From assembly GCA_947650365.1 (NCBI GenBank), contig CANTAL010000146.1:186001-250000 (forward strand): DNA of 64,000 bases, read 5' to 3'. Below are positions 44,701-56,576 of the stretch, piece by piece. This DNA comes from Chamaelirium japonicum. Taxonomy: Eukaryota; Streptophyta; Magnoliopsida; Liliales; Melanthiaceae. A model generated the notes under the pieces. That model made no database searches, was not told the DNA's origin, and saw nothing but the letters and a program-made list of their open reading frames with translations. The translations under genes and the position numbers were made by a program. Position 1 is the stretch's first letter; every line of letters begins with the position of its first letter.

Positions 44701-46878
44701 CATTCTAATTCATTCGCACGATCCAATCTAATTCATTTATACGATCCATTCTAATTTATTTGTACGATCCATTCTAATTCAATCGTACGATCCATTCCAA
44801 TTCATTCACATGAATGCATCCATTCTAATTCATTCGTACGATCCATTCTAATTTATTTGCATGATCCATTCTAATTCATTCGTACGATCCATTCTAATTC
44901 ATTCGCACGATCCATTCTAATTCATTAGTATGATCCATTCTAATTCATTCGCACAAATGTATCCATTCTAATTTATTCGTACGATCCATTCTAATTCATT
45001 CGCACGATCAATTCTAATTCATTCACACGATCAATTCTAATTCATTCATAAGATCCATTCTAATTCATTCATACGATCCATTTCTAATTCATTAGTACGA
45101 TCAATTCTAATTCATTCGCATGAATGTATCCATTCTAATTCATTCGTACGATCCATTCTAATTCATTCACACGATCCCTTCAAATTCATTCGTACGATCC
45201 ATTCTAATTTATTCGTATGATACATTCTAATTCATTCGTACGATCCATTACACTTCATTCACACGAATGTATCCGTTCTAATTTATTCGTACGATCCATT
45301 CTAATTTATTCGCACGATCGATTCTAAATCATTCATATGATCCACTCTAATTCATTCGTATGATCCATTCTAATTCATTCGTACGATCCATTCTAATTCG
45401 TTTGCACGAATGTATCTATTCTAATTCATTAGCATGATTCATTCTAATTCATTCGTACGATTCATTCTAATTCATTCGTACGATCTATTTTAATTCATTC
45501 GCACGAATGTATCCATTCTAATTCATTAGTATGATCCATTCTAATTCATTCGTACGAACCATTCTAGTTCATTCGTACGATCCATTCTAGTTCATTCGTA
45601 CGATACATTCTAATTCATTCGCACGAATGTATCCATTCTAATTCATTCGTATGATCCATTCTAATTCATTTGCACGATCCATTCTAATTCATTCGTATGA
45701 TCTATTCTAATTCATTCGTACGATCCATTCTAATTCATTCACATGATCCATTCTAGTTCATTCGTACGATCCATTTTAGTTCATTCGTACGATCCATTCT
45801 AATTCATTCGTATGAATGTATCCATTCTAATTCATTTGTATGATCCATTCTAATTCATTCGCATGATCCATTCTAATTCATTCTTACAATCAATTCTAAT
45901 TTATTCGTATGACCTATTCCAATTCATCCGTACGATCCATTCTAATTTATTCGTACGATCCATTCTAATTCTTTCGAACAAATGTAACCATTCTATTTCA
46001 TTCGCATTAATGTATACATTCTAATTCATTTGTACGATCCATTCTAATTCATTTGTATGAACCATTCTAATTCATTCGTACGATCCATTCTAATTCATTC
46101 ATACGATCCATTCTAATTCATTCGCACGAATGTATCGATTCTAATTCATTCATACGATCCATTCTAATTCATTTGCACGATCCATTGTAATTCATTCGTA
46201 CAATCCATTCTAATTCATACATAAGATCCATTTTAATTCATTCGCACGAATGTATCCATTCTAATTCATTCGTGCGATTCATTCTTATTCATTCGCATGA
46301 TCCATTCTAATTCATTTGTACGATCCTTTCCGATCCATTCTAATTCATTTATACGATCCTTTCCAATCCATTCGTACGATCCATTCTAATTCATTCGTAT
46401 GATCCATTCTAATTCATTCGCACGAATATATCCATTCTAATTCATTCGAACGATCCATTTTAATTCATTTGCATAATCCATTCTAATTTATTCGTATGAT
46501 CCATTCAAATTCATTCGTACGATCCATTCAAATTCATTCGTACGATCCATTCTAATTCATTCTCACGAATGTATCCATTCTAATTCATTCGTACAATCCA
46601 TTCTAATTCATTCGCATGATCCATTCTAATTCATTCATACGATCCATTCTAATTCATTCGCATGATCCATTCTAATTCATTCGTATGATCTATTCTAATT
46701 CATTCGTACGATCCATTCTAATTCATTCGCATGATCCATTCTAATTTATTCGCACGATCCATTCTAATTCATTCATACGATCCATTCTAATTCATTCGCA
46801 TGAATGTATCCATTTTAATTCATTAGTACGATCCATTCTAATTCATTCGTATGATCCATTCTAACTCATTTGTACGAT
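26735..46878 (-). repeat. 23/28-bp satellite array, reverse orientation (array 3)
   Basis: The same satellite reads as its reverse complement (ATCCATTCTAATTCATTC core) for about 20 kb with no switch seen. The 28-mers appear as CGCACGAATGTATCC and keep 120-bp spacing in places (units end near 31740, 31860, 31980 and 32100). A segmental tandem duplication is visible: 26.74-33.7 kb matches 36.5-43.2 kb at a spacing that drifts from 9777 to about 9540 bp through whole-monomer indels. A piece near 27.7-28.5 kb has a third copy near 33.75-34.5 kb, and 42.6-43.2 is repeated near 43.95-44.5 kb. Monomers are moderately diverged. The array stops abruptly at TGTACGAT, next to the retroelement fragment. 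Confidence 0.97.
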
Positions 46879-47116
46879 AGGAGAGGGGCAGGTCAGGGGC
46901 TGGGGGCCGGGATCGGGTGGGCAGCAGGAGGGGAGAGGATGGGGGGTTTCGGTCGGCTGTAGGGAAGGGGTGGGGATGGGCAAGGGAGGCAGCACCGGGG
47001 GTAGGGGCGGGGCCGGGCCGGAGCAGAGGAAGGAAGGGGAGGCGGGGCTGGGCGCAGGGGAGAGGAGGAGGTCGCGGGAGGAGAGAGAGAGGGAGAGGAT
47101 GGGGTAGGGGTTGGGC

Positions 47117-47188
47117 TAGGGTTTCACACGCCTAGTACCCACCTAGGGTTTCACACGCCTAGGGTTTGGGATTGGGGTTTCACACACC
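47117..47188 (-). repeat. Three short direct repeats with telobox-like AAACCCTAG
   Basis: On the plus strand TAGGGTTTCACACGCCT occurs at 47117-47133 and 47144-47160, with a degenerate third copy (GGGGTTTCACACACCT) at about 47173-47188. Read on the minus strand they contain AAACCCTAG, a plant telobox-type promoter or leader element. This is a visible repeat; any regulatory role is inferred. Confidence 0.65.
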
Positions 47189-47230
47189 TCACCCTGTTGT
47201 CACTCAACACAATAGTGGAGAAACAAAAAT

Positions 47231-47236
47231 TTTATT
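47231..47236 (-). promoter_or_regulatory. AATAAA polyadenylation signal, minus strand
   Basis: AATAAA lies in an AT-rich context (GAAATAAAATTTTT), 43 nt downstream of the TATA-like box on the same strand, as expected around the U3/R region of an LTR. Confidence 0.5.
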
Positions 47237-47274
47237 TCATTATTCAGTGCCATTACATGATCCATGGGCAGGCC

Positions 47275-47282
47275 TATATAAA
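47275..47282 (-). promoter_or_regulatory. TATA-like box in the LTR-like tail
   Basis: Minus-strand TTTATATA (plus-strand TATATAAA) sits in the near-palindrome AGGCCTATATAAAGGCCT. It is a plausible LTR promoter core because AATAAA follows downstream on the minus strand. Because it is nearly symmetric it cannot by itself decide the strand. Confidence 0.45.
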
Positions 47283-47391
47283 GGCCTGCGATAACAAACA
47301 AAAGTCCCTGGAAGTCGAGGTGGGACTAAATAACACAATGCAAAAAAAATAAAAACAAATGAAAACATCCATGATGGTGCTGACTGTCTGA

Positions 47392-49140
47392 TCAGAGCCA
47401 TAGGCTCAGGTGGCGCCTCCTGCGCTGGTACACGCGCCATGGGCGCTGCTCGATGTCCCCATCATTCTCCCGGGGTGGGAGAGAGCTCGACTCCATCGAG
47501 TAAGGCTCGGTGCGGCTCTCGTATAGCTCCAGCAGGTCTGGGTCCATCTGCTGGGGTCCCTGATGCTCACTCCAAGCGTCCTCAGAATGGGGCCTTCCTT
47601 TCCAGCGAACCAGGTACCGCCGGATTCCACTGTCGTCTTGCCGAGACAATCTCGTCATCCAGAATATTATCAATGCCTTTTGTTGTATATGGTGGGGATA
47701 TTTCTGGGAGTGGGGGTAGGGGGGGCACTCAGGGGCAGGGTCCAGGGTAGGCTCAACTATCAGCGGATTTCCAGGGTTAAAATATGGGCCATTATAAGCC
47801 ACTAGATCTTTAATATTGAAGGTGGGACTGATGCCAAAACCCTCGGGTAATACAATAAAATAAGCATTATCATTTATATCTTTTAGAACCCGAAAAGGAC
47901 CCGTACTGCGCGTATGTAGTTTCTTAACGGCTCCCGAAGGAAGCCGTTCCAGACGAATCCGGACCATCACATAATCTCCTATACTGAAAGTCTGAACTCG
48001 CTTCCGGACATCGGCCCTTAATTTATAGCTCGCATTGCTCTGTTTAATTTTTTTACTGATTTTCTTATGTAGTTCATGCACATGAGATGCAAAAGCAGAT
48101 GCCGACTCGAAAATTCTATGATGCTCAGATATGGGAATAAGATCGACTGGTTGCCTAGGTTTGAACCCATGCACGACTTCATGAGGACTCACACCGGTGG
48201 ACCTATTGGCAGATGTATTATATGCAAACTCGGCTACTGACAGTTTCAGATCCCAAGTCTTAACGTGTTCACCCATCAAGGTACGTACAAGGTTTCCCGG
48301 ACTCCTATTGACAACTTCAGTCTGGTCATCGGTCTGGGACTGGAAGGTAGTGAAGAACTGGAGCCTGGTGCCCAGCTTGTGCCATGGGATTTTCCAACAG
48401 AAACTGGTGATCTTGACATCCTTGTTGGGCATAATTTCGGGCAATCCGTGTAACTTCATGACGTCATTGGACGTCTTGGAATAAGGGAGGAGATGGGCCA
48501 CCTCAGCGAATCGGTCTACGAAGATTAGGACCGAATCATGCTCCTTGAAAACCTTCTTAGCTAGGGTTGATTGTTGTTTGGCCGGATTACTCTTTGGTTG
48601 GGAGGGACCCAGTTTGACCTTCTTGTCCTCATGCTCAAATAGGCACATGTTTGGACGACCATAAATAAGAACATTATTGTCAAACAGACAAGGTCGTCCC
48701 AGAATGACTTGATCCGCATCCATGGTCAGAATATCACACCATATTTTGTCCAGGTAGATATCGAAGTTTATGGGGAGAAGGCTTCGTTGCTTGATTTCCA
48801 TGGTGGTTGAATTGATCCAGGGGACCTGATAGGGTCGAGGGTGGGGGACGGCCTTGAGGCAAGTCTTAAAGATCACGGTTGATGACACGGTATTGGTGCA
48901 ACTACCGCAATCAACGATAACCTTACAGTTCTTATCCCCAATCTTTATGAACGTGTGGGAAATGTCAGTACGTCTCCAGTTATCTTGATCCTTGGGTTGG
49001 GACAGGGTGCACCTAACAACTGACATGGAGGGAGATGACATATGTCTAAGGGAACTCAAGATGGCTTCGTCATCATCATCAAAGTCTCCATATTCTTCTT
49101 CAGCCTGATAGACGAATTCTGCTTCTCTGGCCTCTATCAC
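47392..49140 (-). pseudogene. Degenerate Ty3/gypsy chromovirus pol: protease, integrase remnant and chromodomain fused by deletion of RT/RNase H
   Basis: A 582-codon open frame, with no ATG at its beginning (it opens on GTG), encodes parts of a retrotransposon polyprotein. Residues about 60-170 are retropepsin: VDCGSCTN at 76-83 (active-site Asp77; the usual Ser/Thr is Cys), HPRPY at 100-104, ILGRP at 146-150. After residue about 195 it jumps to integrase (FVDRF 207-211, LHGLP 230-234, TDDQTEVVNR 270-279), so reverse transcriptase and RNase H are missing, along with the N-terminal half of integrase. The position of the second catalytic Asp reads PNKD (238-241), probably Asp to Asn. A chromodomain follows (RRYLVRWKGRP 507-517, W523, DPDLLE 533-538), placing it among plant chromoviruses. 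Residues about 489-502 are out of frame: the neighbouring frame reads GIDNILDDEIVSARR, a normal chromodomain start, so two compensating frameshifts are hidden in the open frame. It is not expected to be functional. Confidence 0.9.
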
Positions 49141-49210
49141 TTCAATGAGATTGCCATCAATAATGTTGACTTTGACATGGCTTCACAGTTAGCGGCCACA
49201 TGTCCGTAGT
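49137..49210 (-). pseudogene. Remnant of gag zinc knuckle at the satellite junction
   Basis: Upstream of the long frame, and in a different frame, the minus strand reads YGHVAANC at about 49209-49186. This is the second half (H-x4-C) of a CCHC zinc knuckle from retroviral-type gag. That frame ends at a TGA at 49139-49137. The sequence then continues in the pol-like frame (KVNIIDGNLIEVIEAREAEF), indicating a frameshift just after the knuckle. The first half of the knuckle is replaced by satellite, so the element was cut here. Confidence 0.75.
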
Positions 49211-49877
49211 CGAATGGATCGAACGAATGAATTAGAATGAATCGTACGAATGAATTAGAATGGATCGTACGAATAAATTAGAATGGATACATTCGTCCGA
49301 ATGAATTAGAATGGATCATATGAATGAGTAAGAATGGATCGTACGAATGAAATAGAATAGATTGTACGAATGAATTAGAATGGATCCTACGAATGAATTA
49401 GAATGGATCGTGTGAAAGAATTAGAATGGATTGTATGAATGAATTAGAATGGATCGTATGAATGAATTAGAATGAATCGTGCGAATGAATTCGAATGGAT
49501 CATACAAATTAATTAGAATGGATCATACGAATGAATTAGAATGGATCGTACGAATGAATTAGAATGGATCGTCCGAATGAATTAGAATGGATCGTATGAA
49601 TGAATAAGAATGGATACATTTGTGCGAATGAATTAGAATGGATCGTACGAATGAATTAGAATGGATCGTACGAATGGATTAGAATGGATCGTACGAATAA
49701 ATTAGAATGGATACATTCGTTCGAATGAATTAGAATGGATCATACGAATGAGTAAGAATGGGTCGTACGAATGAAATAGAATAGATTGTACGAATGAATT
49801 AGAATGGATCCTACGAATGAATTAGAATAGATCGTGTGAAAGAATTAGAATGCATTGTATGAATGAATTAGAATGAA
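49211..49877 (+). repeat. Satellite block, forward (mosaic block 1)
   Basis: Satellite resumes directly against the retroelement remnant with GAATGGATCGAACGAATG. It contains a recurrent block marked by the linker ACATTCGTCCG (about 49289), the monomer GAATGAGTAAGAATGG and the CGTGTGAAAG variant. The block is repeated, less exactly, from about 49710. It ends at the inversion junction GAATTCGTACGATCC. Confidence 0.93.
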
Positions 49878-50426
49878 TTCGTACGATCCATTCGAATTCA
49901 TTCGCACGATCCATTCTAATTCATTCATACGATCCATTCTAATTCATTCATACAATCCATTCTAATTCTTTCACACGATCCATTCTAATTCATTCGTAGG
50001 ATCCATTCTAATTCATTCGTATAATCTATTCTATTTCATTCGTACGATCCATTCTTACTCATTCGTATGATCCATTCTAATTCATTCGGACGAATGTATC
50101 CATTCTAATTTATTCGTATGATCCATTCTAATTCATTCGTACGATCCATTCTAATTCATTCGTACGGTCCATTCTAATTCATTCGTCCGATCTATTCTAA
50201 TTCATTCACACGAATGTATATATTCTAATTCATTCGTACGATCCATTCTAATTTATTCGTACGATCTATTCTAATTCATTCGTACGATCCATTCTAATTC
50301 ATTCGTACGATCCATTCTAATTCATTCGCACGAATGTATCCATTCGAGTTCATTCGTACGATCCTTTCTAATTCATTCGTACGATCCATTCTAATTCATT
50401 CGCACGATCCATTCTAATTCATTCGT
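49878..50426 (-). repeat. Satellite block, reverse (mosaic block 2)
   Basis: Reverse-complement monomers include an inverted copy of the GAGTAAGAATGG/GTGTGAAAG block of the previous segment. The block ends in a perfect head-to-head monomer pair centred at 50426/50427. Confidence 0.93.
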
Positions 50427-50449
50427 ACGAATGAATTAGAATGGATCGT
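50404..50449. repeat. Perfect 46-bp palindrome at an orientation switch
   Basis: One complete 23-mer is followed by its exact reverse complement around the central CGTACG (50424-50429). The natural TCGTACGA-type dyad of the monomer lies at the switch. Confidence 0.92.
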
Positions 50450-51424
50450 ATGAATGAATTAGAATGGATCGTACGAATGAATTAGAATGGATCGTGCGAA
50501 TGAATTAGAATGGATCGTACGAATGAATTAGAATGGATCGTACAAATGAACTAGAATGGATACATTCGTGCGAATGAATTTGAATGGATCGTACGAATAA
50601 ATTAGAATGGATCGTACGAAGGAATTAGAATGGATCGTATGAATGAATTAGAATGGATCGTACGATTGAATTAGAATGGATCATACGAATGAGTAAGAAT
50701 GGATCGTATGAATGAATTAGATTGGATCGTACGATCCATTCTAATTCATTAGCATGGATCGTGCTAATGAATTAGAATGGAATATACGAATGAATTAGAA
50801 TGGATCGTAGAATGGATCGTACGAATGAATTAGAATGAATTAGAATGGATCGTACGAATGAATTAGAATAGATTATTGGAATGAATTAGAATAGATCGTG
50901 CAAATGAATTAGAATGGATACATTCGTGCGAATGAATTAGAATGGATCGTACGAATGAATTAGAATGGATATATTTGAACGAATAAATTAGAATGGATCA
51001 TACAAATGAATTAGAATAGATCGTACGAATAAATTAGAATGGATAGTGCGAATGAATTAGAATCGATCGTACGAATGAATTAGAATGGATCGTACGAATG
51101 AATTAGAATGGATCATACGAATGAGTAAGAATGGATCGTACGAATGAATTAGAATGGATCGTACGAATGAATTAGAATGGATCGTACGAATAAATTAGAA
51201 TGGATACATTCGTCCGAATAAATTAGAATGGATCATACGAATGAGTAAGAATGGATCGTACGAATGAAATAGAATAGATTGTACGAATGAATTAGAATGG
51301 ATCCTATGAATGAATTAGAATGGATCGTGTGAAAGAATTAGAATGGATTGTATGAATGAATTAGAATGGATCGTATGAATGAATTAGAATGGATCGTGCG
51401 AATGAATTCGAATAGATCGTACGA
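50427..51424 (+). repeat. Satellite block, forward (mosaic block 3), with one inverted monomer
   Basis: Forward monomers are interrupted by a single inverted monomer at about 50733-50754. Just after, a truncated monomer (GATCGTAGAATGGATCGTACG near 50802-50822) marks a monomer-scale deletion. The same irregular series recurs 8059 bp further on (from 58780), so this block is a segmental duplicate. It ends at ATCGTACGAATTCATTC near 51424. Confidence 0.92.
50736..50780. repeat. Inverted monomer hairpin, 19-bp stem with 7-nt loop
   Basis: CCATTCTAATTCATTAGCA (50736-50754) and its exact reverse complement (50762-50780) flank the loop TGGATCG. An identical hairpin lies at 58795-58839. Confidence 0.92.
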
Positions 51425-52679
51425 ATTCATTCTAATTCATTCATACAATCCATTCAAATTCTTTCACACGATCCATTCTAATTCATTCGTATGTTCCATT
51501 CAGCACGATCCATGCTAATTCATTCGTTCGATCAATTCTAATTCATTAGCATGATCCATTCTAATTCATTCGTACGATCCATTCTAATTCATTCGCACGA
51601 TCCATTCTAATTCATTCATAGGATCCATTCTAATTCATTCATATGATCTATTCTAATTCTTTCGCACGAATGTATCCATTCTAATTCATTCGCATGAATG
51701 TATCTATTCTAATTCATTCGTACGATCCATTCTAATTCATTCGTATGATCCATTCTAATTCATTCGTACGATCCATTCTAATTCATTCATACGATCTATT
51801 CTAATTCATTCATACAATCCATTCTAATTCTTTCACACGATCCATTCTAATTCATTTGTACGATCCATTCTAATTCATTCGCACAATCCATTCTATTTCA
51901 TTCGTACGATCCATTCTTACTCATTGGTACGATCCATTCTAATTCATTTGCACGAATGTATCCATTCTAATTCATTCGTACGAATCCATTCTAATTCATT
52001 CGTACAATCCATTCTATTTCATTCGTACGATCCATTCTTACTCATTCGTATGATCCATTCTAATTCATTCGCACGAATGTATCCATTCTAAATCATTCGT
52101 ACGATCCATTCTAATTCATTCGTACGATCCATTCTAAATCATTCGTACAATCCATTCTATTTCATTCGTACGATCAATTCTAATTCATTAGCACGATCCA
52201 TTCTAATTCATTCCTACGATCCATTCAAATTCATTCGCACGATCCATTCTAATTCATTCGTACAATCCATTCTATTTCATTCGTACGATCCATTCTTACT
52301 CATTCGTATGATCCATTCTAATTCATTCGCACGAATGTATCCATTCTAATCCATTCGTACGATCCATTCTAATCCATTCGTACGATCCATTCTAATTCAT
52401 TCGCATGAATGTAACCATTCTAATTCATTCATTTGATCCATTCTAATTCATTCGTACGATCCATTCTAATTCATTCGTCCGATCCATTCTAATTCATTCG
52501 TCCGATCCATTCTAATTCATTCGCACAAATGTATCCATTCTAAACCATTCATATGATCCATTCTAATTTATTCGTACGATCCATTCTAATTCATTCGTAA
52601 GATCCATTCTAATTCATTCTTATGATCCATTCTAATTCATTCGTACGATCCATTCTAATTCATTCGTAAGATCCATTCT

Positions 52680-53624
52680 AATTCATTCGTACGATCCATT
52701 CTAATTCATTCGTACGATCCATTCTAATTCATTCGCACGAATGTATCCATTCTAGTTCATTCGTACGATCCATTCTAATTCATTCGTACGATCCATTCTA
52801 ATTCATTCGCACGATCCATTCTAATTCATTCGTACGATCCATTCTAATTCATTCGTACGATCCATTCTAATTCATTCGCAAAAATGTATCCATTCTAATT
52901 CATTCGTACGATCCATTCTAATTCATTCGCACGATCCATTCTAATTCATTCGTACGATCCATTCTAATTCTTTCACACGATCCATTCTAATTCATTCGTA
53001 CGATCCATTCTAATTCATTCGCACGATCCATTCTAATTCATTCTTACGATCCATTCTAATTCATTCGTAAGATCCATTCTAATTCATTCGTACGATCCAT
53101 TCTAATTCATTCGCACAAATGTATCCATTCTAATTCATTCGTAAGATCCATTCTAATTCATTCGCACGATCCATTCTAATTCATTCGTACGATCCATTCC
53201 AATTCATTAGCACGATCTGTTCTTATTCATTCGCATAATCCATTCTAATTCATTCGCACGAATGTATCCATTCTAATTCATTCGTACGATCCATTCTAAT
53301 TCATTCGTACGATCCATTCTAATTCATTCGTATGATCCATTCTAATTAATTCGTATGATCCATTCTAATTCATTCGTACGATCCATTCTAATTCATTCAT
53401 ACAATCCTTTCTAATTCATTCGTACGATCCATTCTAATTCACTCATACGATCCATTCTAATACATTCATACAATCCATTCTAATTCATTTGCACGAATAT
53501 ATCCATTCTAATTCATTCGTACGATCCATTCTAATTCATTCGTACGATCTATTCTAATTCATTCGTACGATCCATTCTAATTCCTTCGTACGATCCATTC
53601 TAACTCATTCGTACGATCCATTCT
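52680..53624 (-). repeat. 945-bp duplicated unit, copy 1
   Basis: Diagnostic variants shared with copies 2 and 3 are TCTAGTTC at 52751, CTTTCACACG near 52970, CTGTTCTTATTC at 53217, ATTAATTCG near 53344 and TAATACATTC near 53459. 945 equals five 28-mers plus thirty-five 23-mers, so the unit is a whole number of monomers. Confidence 0.85.
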
Positions 53625-54525
53625 AATTCATTCGTACGATCCATTCTAATTCATTCGTACGATCCATTCTAATTCATTCGCACGAATGTATCCATTCTAG
53701 TTCATTCGTACGATCCATTCTAATTCATTCGTACGATCCATTCTAATTCATTCGCACGATCCATTCTAATTCATTCGTACGATCCATTCTAATTCATTCG
53801 TACGATCCATTCTAATTCATTCGCACAAATGTATCCATTCTAATTCATTCGTACGATCCATTCTAATTCATTCGCACGATCCATTCTAATTCATTCGTAC
53901 GATCCATTCTAATTCTTTCACACGATCTATTCTAATTCATTCGTACGATCCATTCTAATTCATTCGCACGATCCATTCTAATTCATTCGTACGATCCATT
54001 CTAATTCATTCGTAAGATCCATTCTAATTCATTCGTACGATCCATTCTAATTCATTCGCACAAATGTATCCATTCTAATTCATTCGTAAGATCCATTCTA
54101 ATTCATTCGCACGATCCATTCTAATTCATTCGTACGATCCATTCCAATTCATTAGCACGATCTGTTCTTATTCATTCGCATAATCCATTCTAATTCATTC
54201 GCACGAATGTATCCATTCTAATTCATTCGTACGATCCATTCTAATTCATTCGTACGATCCATTCTAATTCATTCGTATGATACATTCTAATTAATTCGTA
54301 TGATCCATTCTAATTCATTCGTACGATCCATTCTAATTCATTCATACAATCCTTTCTAATTCATTCGTACGATCCATTCTAATTCACTCATACGATCCAT
54401 TCTAATACATTCATACAATCCATTCTAATTCATTTGCACGAATATATCCATTCTAATTCATTCGTACGATCCATTCTAATTCATTCGTACGATCTATTCT
54501 AATTCATTCGTACGATCCATTCTAA
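53625..54525 (-). repeat. 945-bp duplicated unit, copy 2 (adjacent tandem copy)
   Basis: The diagnostic variants recur 945 bp downstream of copy 1 (TCTAGTTC 53696, CTGTTCTTATTC 54162). Only a few differences were noticed, for example TCTATTC for TCCATTC after CTTTCACACG, and GATACATTC for GATCCATTC before ATTAATTCG. Similarity ends near 54525. Confidence 0.85.
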
Positions 54526-55599
54526 TTCATTCGCACGATCCATTCTAATTCATTCATAGGATCCATTCTAATTCATTCATATGATCTATTCTAATTCTTT
54601 CGCACGAATGTATCCATTCTAATTCATTCGCATGAATGTATCCATTCTAATTCATTCGTACGATCCATTCTAATTCATTCGTATGATCCATTCTAATTCA
54701 TTCGTACGATCCATTCTAATTCATTCATACGATCTATTCTAATTCATTCATACAATCCATTCTAATTCTTTCACACGATCCATTCTAATTCATTCGTACG
54801 ATCCATTCTAATTCATTCGCACAATCCATTCTATTTCATTCGTACGATCCATTCTTACTCATTGGTACGATCCATTCTAATTCATTTGCACGAATGTATC
54901 CATTCTAATTCATTCGTACGAATCCATTCTAATTCATTCGTACAATCCATTCTATTTCATTCGTACGATCCATTCTTACTCATTCGTATGATCCATTCTA
55001 ATTCATTCGCACGAATGTATCCATTCTAAATCATTCGTACGATCCATTCTAATTCATTCGTACGATCCATTCTAAATCATTCGTACAATCCATTCTATTT
55101 CATTCGTACGATCAATTCTAATTCATTAGCACGATCCATTCTAATTCATTCCTACGATCCATTCAAATTCATTCGCACGATCCATTCTAATTCATTCGTA
55201 CAATCCATTCTATTTCATTCGTACGATCCATTCTTACTCATTCGTATGATCCATTCTAATTCATTCGCACGAATGTATCCATTCTAATCCATTCGTACGA
55301 TCCATTCTAATCCATTCGTACGATCCATTCTAATTCATTCGCATGAATGTAACCATTCTAATTCATTCATTTGATCCATTCTAATTCATTCGTACGATCC
55401 ATTCTAATTCATTCGTCCGATCCATTCTAATTCATTCGCACGAATGTATCCATTCTAAACCATTCATATGATCCATTCTAATTTATTCGTACGATCCATT
55501 CTAATTCATTCGTAAGATCCATTCTAATTCATTCGTATGATCCATTCTAATTCATTCGTACGATCCATTCTAATTCATTCGTAAGATCCATTCTAATTC

Positions 55600-56550
55600 A
55601 TTCGTACGATCCATTCTAATTCATTCGTACGATCCATTCTAATTCATTCGCACGAATGTATCCATTCTAGTTCATTCGTACGATCCATTCTAATTCATTC
55701 GTACGATCCATTCTAATTCATTCGCACGATCCATTCTAATTCATTCGTACGATCCATTCTAATTCATTCGTACGATCCATTCTAATTCATTCGCACAAAT
55801 GTATCCATTCTAATTCATTCGTACGATCCATTCTAATTCATTCGCACGATCCATTCTAATTCATTCGTACGATCCATTCTAATTCTTTCACACGATCCAT
55901 TCTAATTCATTCGTACGATCCATTCTAATTCATTCGCACGATTCATTCTAATTCATTCGTACGATCCATTCTAATTCATTCGTAAGATCCATTCTAATTC
56001 ATTCGTACGATCCATTCTAATTCATTCGCACAAATGTATCCATTCTAATTCATTCGTAAGATCCATTCTAATTCATTCGCACGATCCATTCTAATTCATT
56101 CGTATGATCCATTCCAATTCATTAGCACGATCTGTTCTTATTCATTCGCATAATCCATTCTAATTCATTCGCACGAATGTATCCATTCTAATTCATTCGT
56201 ACGATCCATTCTAATTCATTCGTACGATCCATTCTAATTCATTCGTATGATCCATTCTAATTAATTCGTATGATCCATTCTAATTCATTCGTACGATCCA
56301 TTCTAATTCATTCATACAATCCTTTCTAATTCATTCGTACGATCCATTCTAATTCACTCATACGATCCATTCTAATACATTCATACAATCCATTCTAATT
56401 CATTTGCACGAATATATCCATTCTAATTCATTCGTACGATCCATTCTAATTCATTCGTACGATCTATTCTAATTCATTCGTACGATCCATTCTAATTCCT
56501 TCGTACGATCCATTCTAACTCATTCGTACGATCCATTCTAATTCATTCGT
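55600..56550 (-). repeat. 945-bp duplicated unit, copy 3
   Basis: The same diagnostic series recurs (TCTAGTTC 55666, CTGTTCTTATTC 56132), spaced 1970 bp from copy 2. It belongs to the second copy of the 2.9-kb unit. Confidence 0.83.
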
Positions 56551-56576
56551 ACAATCTATTCTAATTCATTCGTACG

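Larger units (their letters stand above)
46879..47391 (-). mobile_element. LTR-like 3' tail of the chromovirus fragment (probable truncated 3' LTR)
   Basis: On the minus strand this follows the chromodomain reading frame. It holds a TATA-like box, then an AATAAA signal about 40 bases downstream, then three degenerate copies of a GTGTGAAACCCTAG-type segment, then a long C/T-rich, GC-rich tract reaching the satellite. U3, TATA, polyadenylation signal and pyrimidine-rich U5 in this order fit a plant Ty3 LTR. No clear polypurine tract, TG start or CA end was found, and the 5' LTR is absent, so boundaries are uncertain. An alternative is unrelated GC-rich host DNA next to the element. Confidence 0.55.
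51425..56576 (-). repeat. Satellite block, reverse (mosaic block 4), with large internal duplications
   Basis: This is the longest block of the mosaic. Monomers are close to consensus. About 51565-53640 is repeated at about 54503-56550 with only scattered base differences (spacing 2938 bp, falling to 2915 after loss of one 23-bp monomer near 52.5/55.4 kb). Inside it, about 52680-53580 is repeated at 53625-54525 (spacing 945 bp) and again near 55.6-56.5 kb. The order is A-B-B-A-B, where A is about 51.57-52.68 kb and B is the 945-bp unit. Confidence 0.93.

Noticed and set aside
46917..47135. 72-codon Gly/Arg-rich frame in the GC-rich tract
   Set aside because: It is a low-complexity translation of a purine-rich tract, antisense to the retroelement, and better explained as the pyrimidine-rich part of an LTR.
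47117..47188. Interstitial telomere repeat
   Set aside because: Only isolated TAGGGTTT units inside a longer repeated segment; no tandem TTTAGGG run.
47240..48484. Smaller frames overlapping the retroelement (for example 47240-47440, 47406-47630, 47439-47750, 48197-48484)
   Set aside because: They overlap the recognised protease-integrase-chromodomain frame or the LTR-like tail in other frames. They show no domains of their own, except that the frame shadowing 47625-47690 preserves the original chromodomain start.
47392..49140. Functional domesticated chromodomain gene
   Set aside because: There is no ATG at the beginning of the frame, the integrase Asp appears lost, and the chromodomain start is frameshifted in a compensating pair, so a decaying retroelement is more likely. 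It is kept only as a check in the findings.
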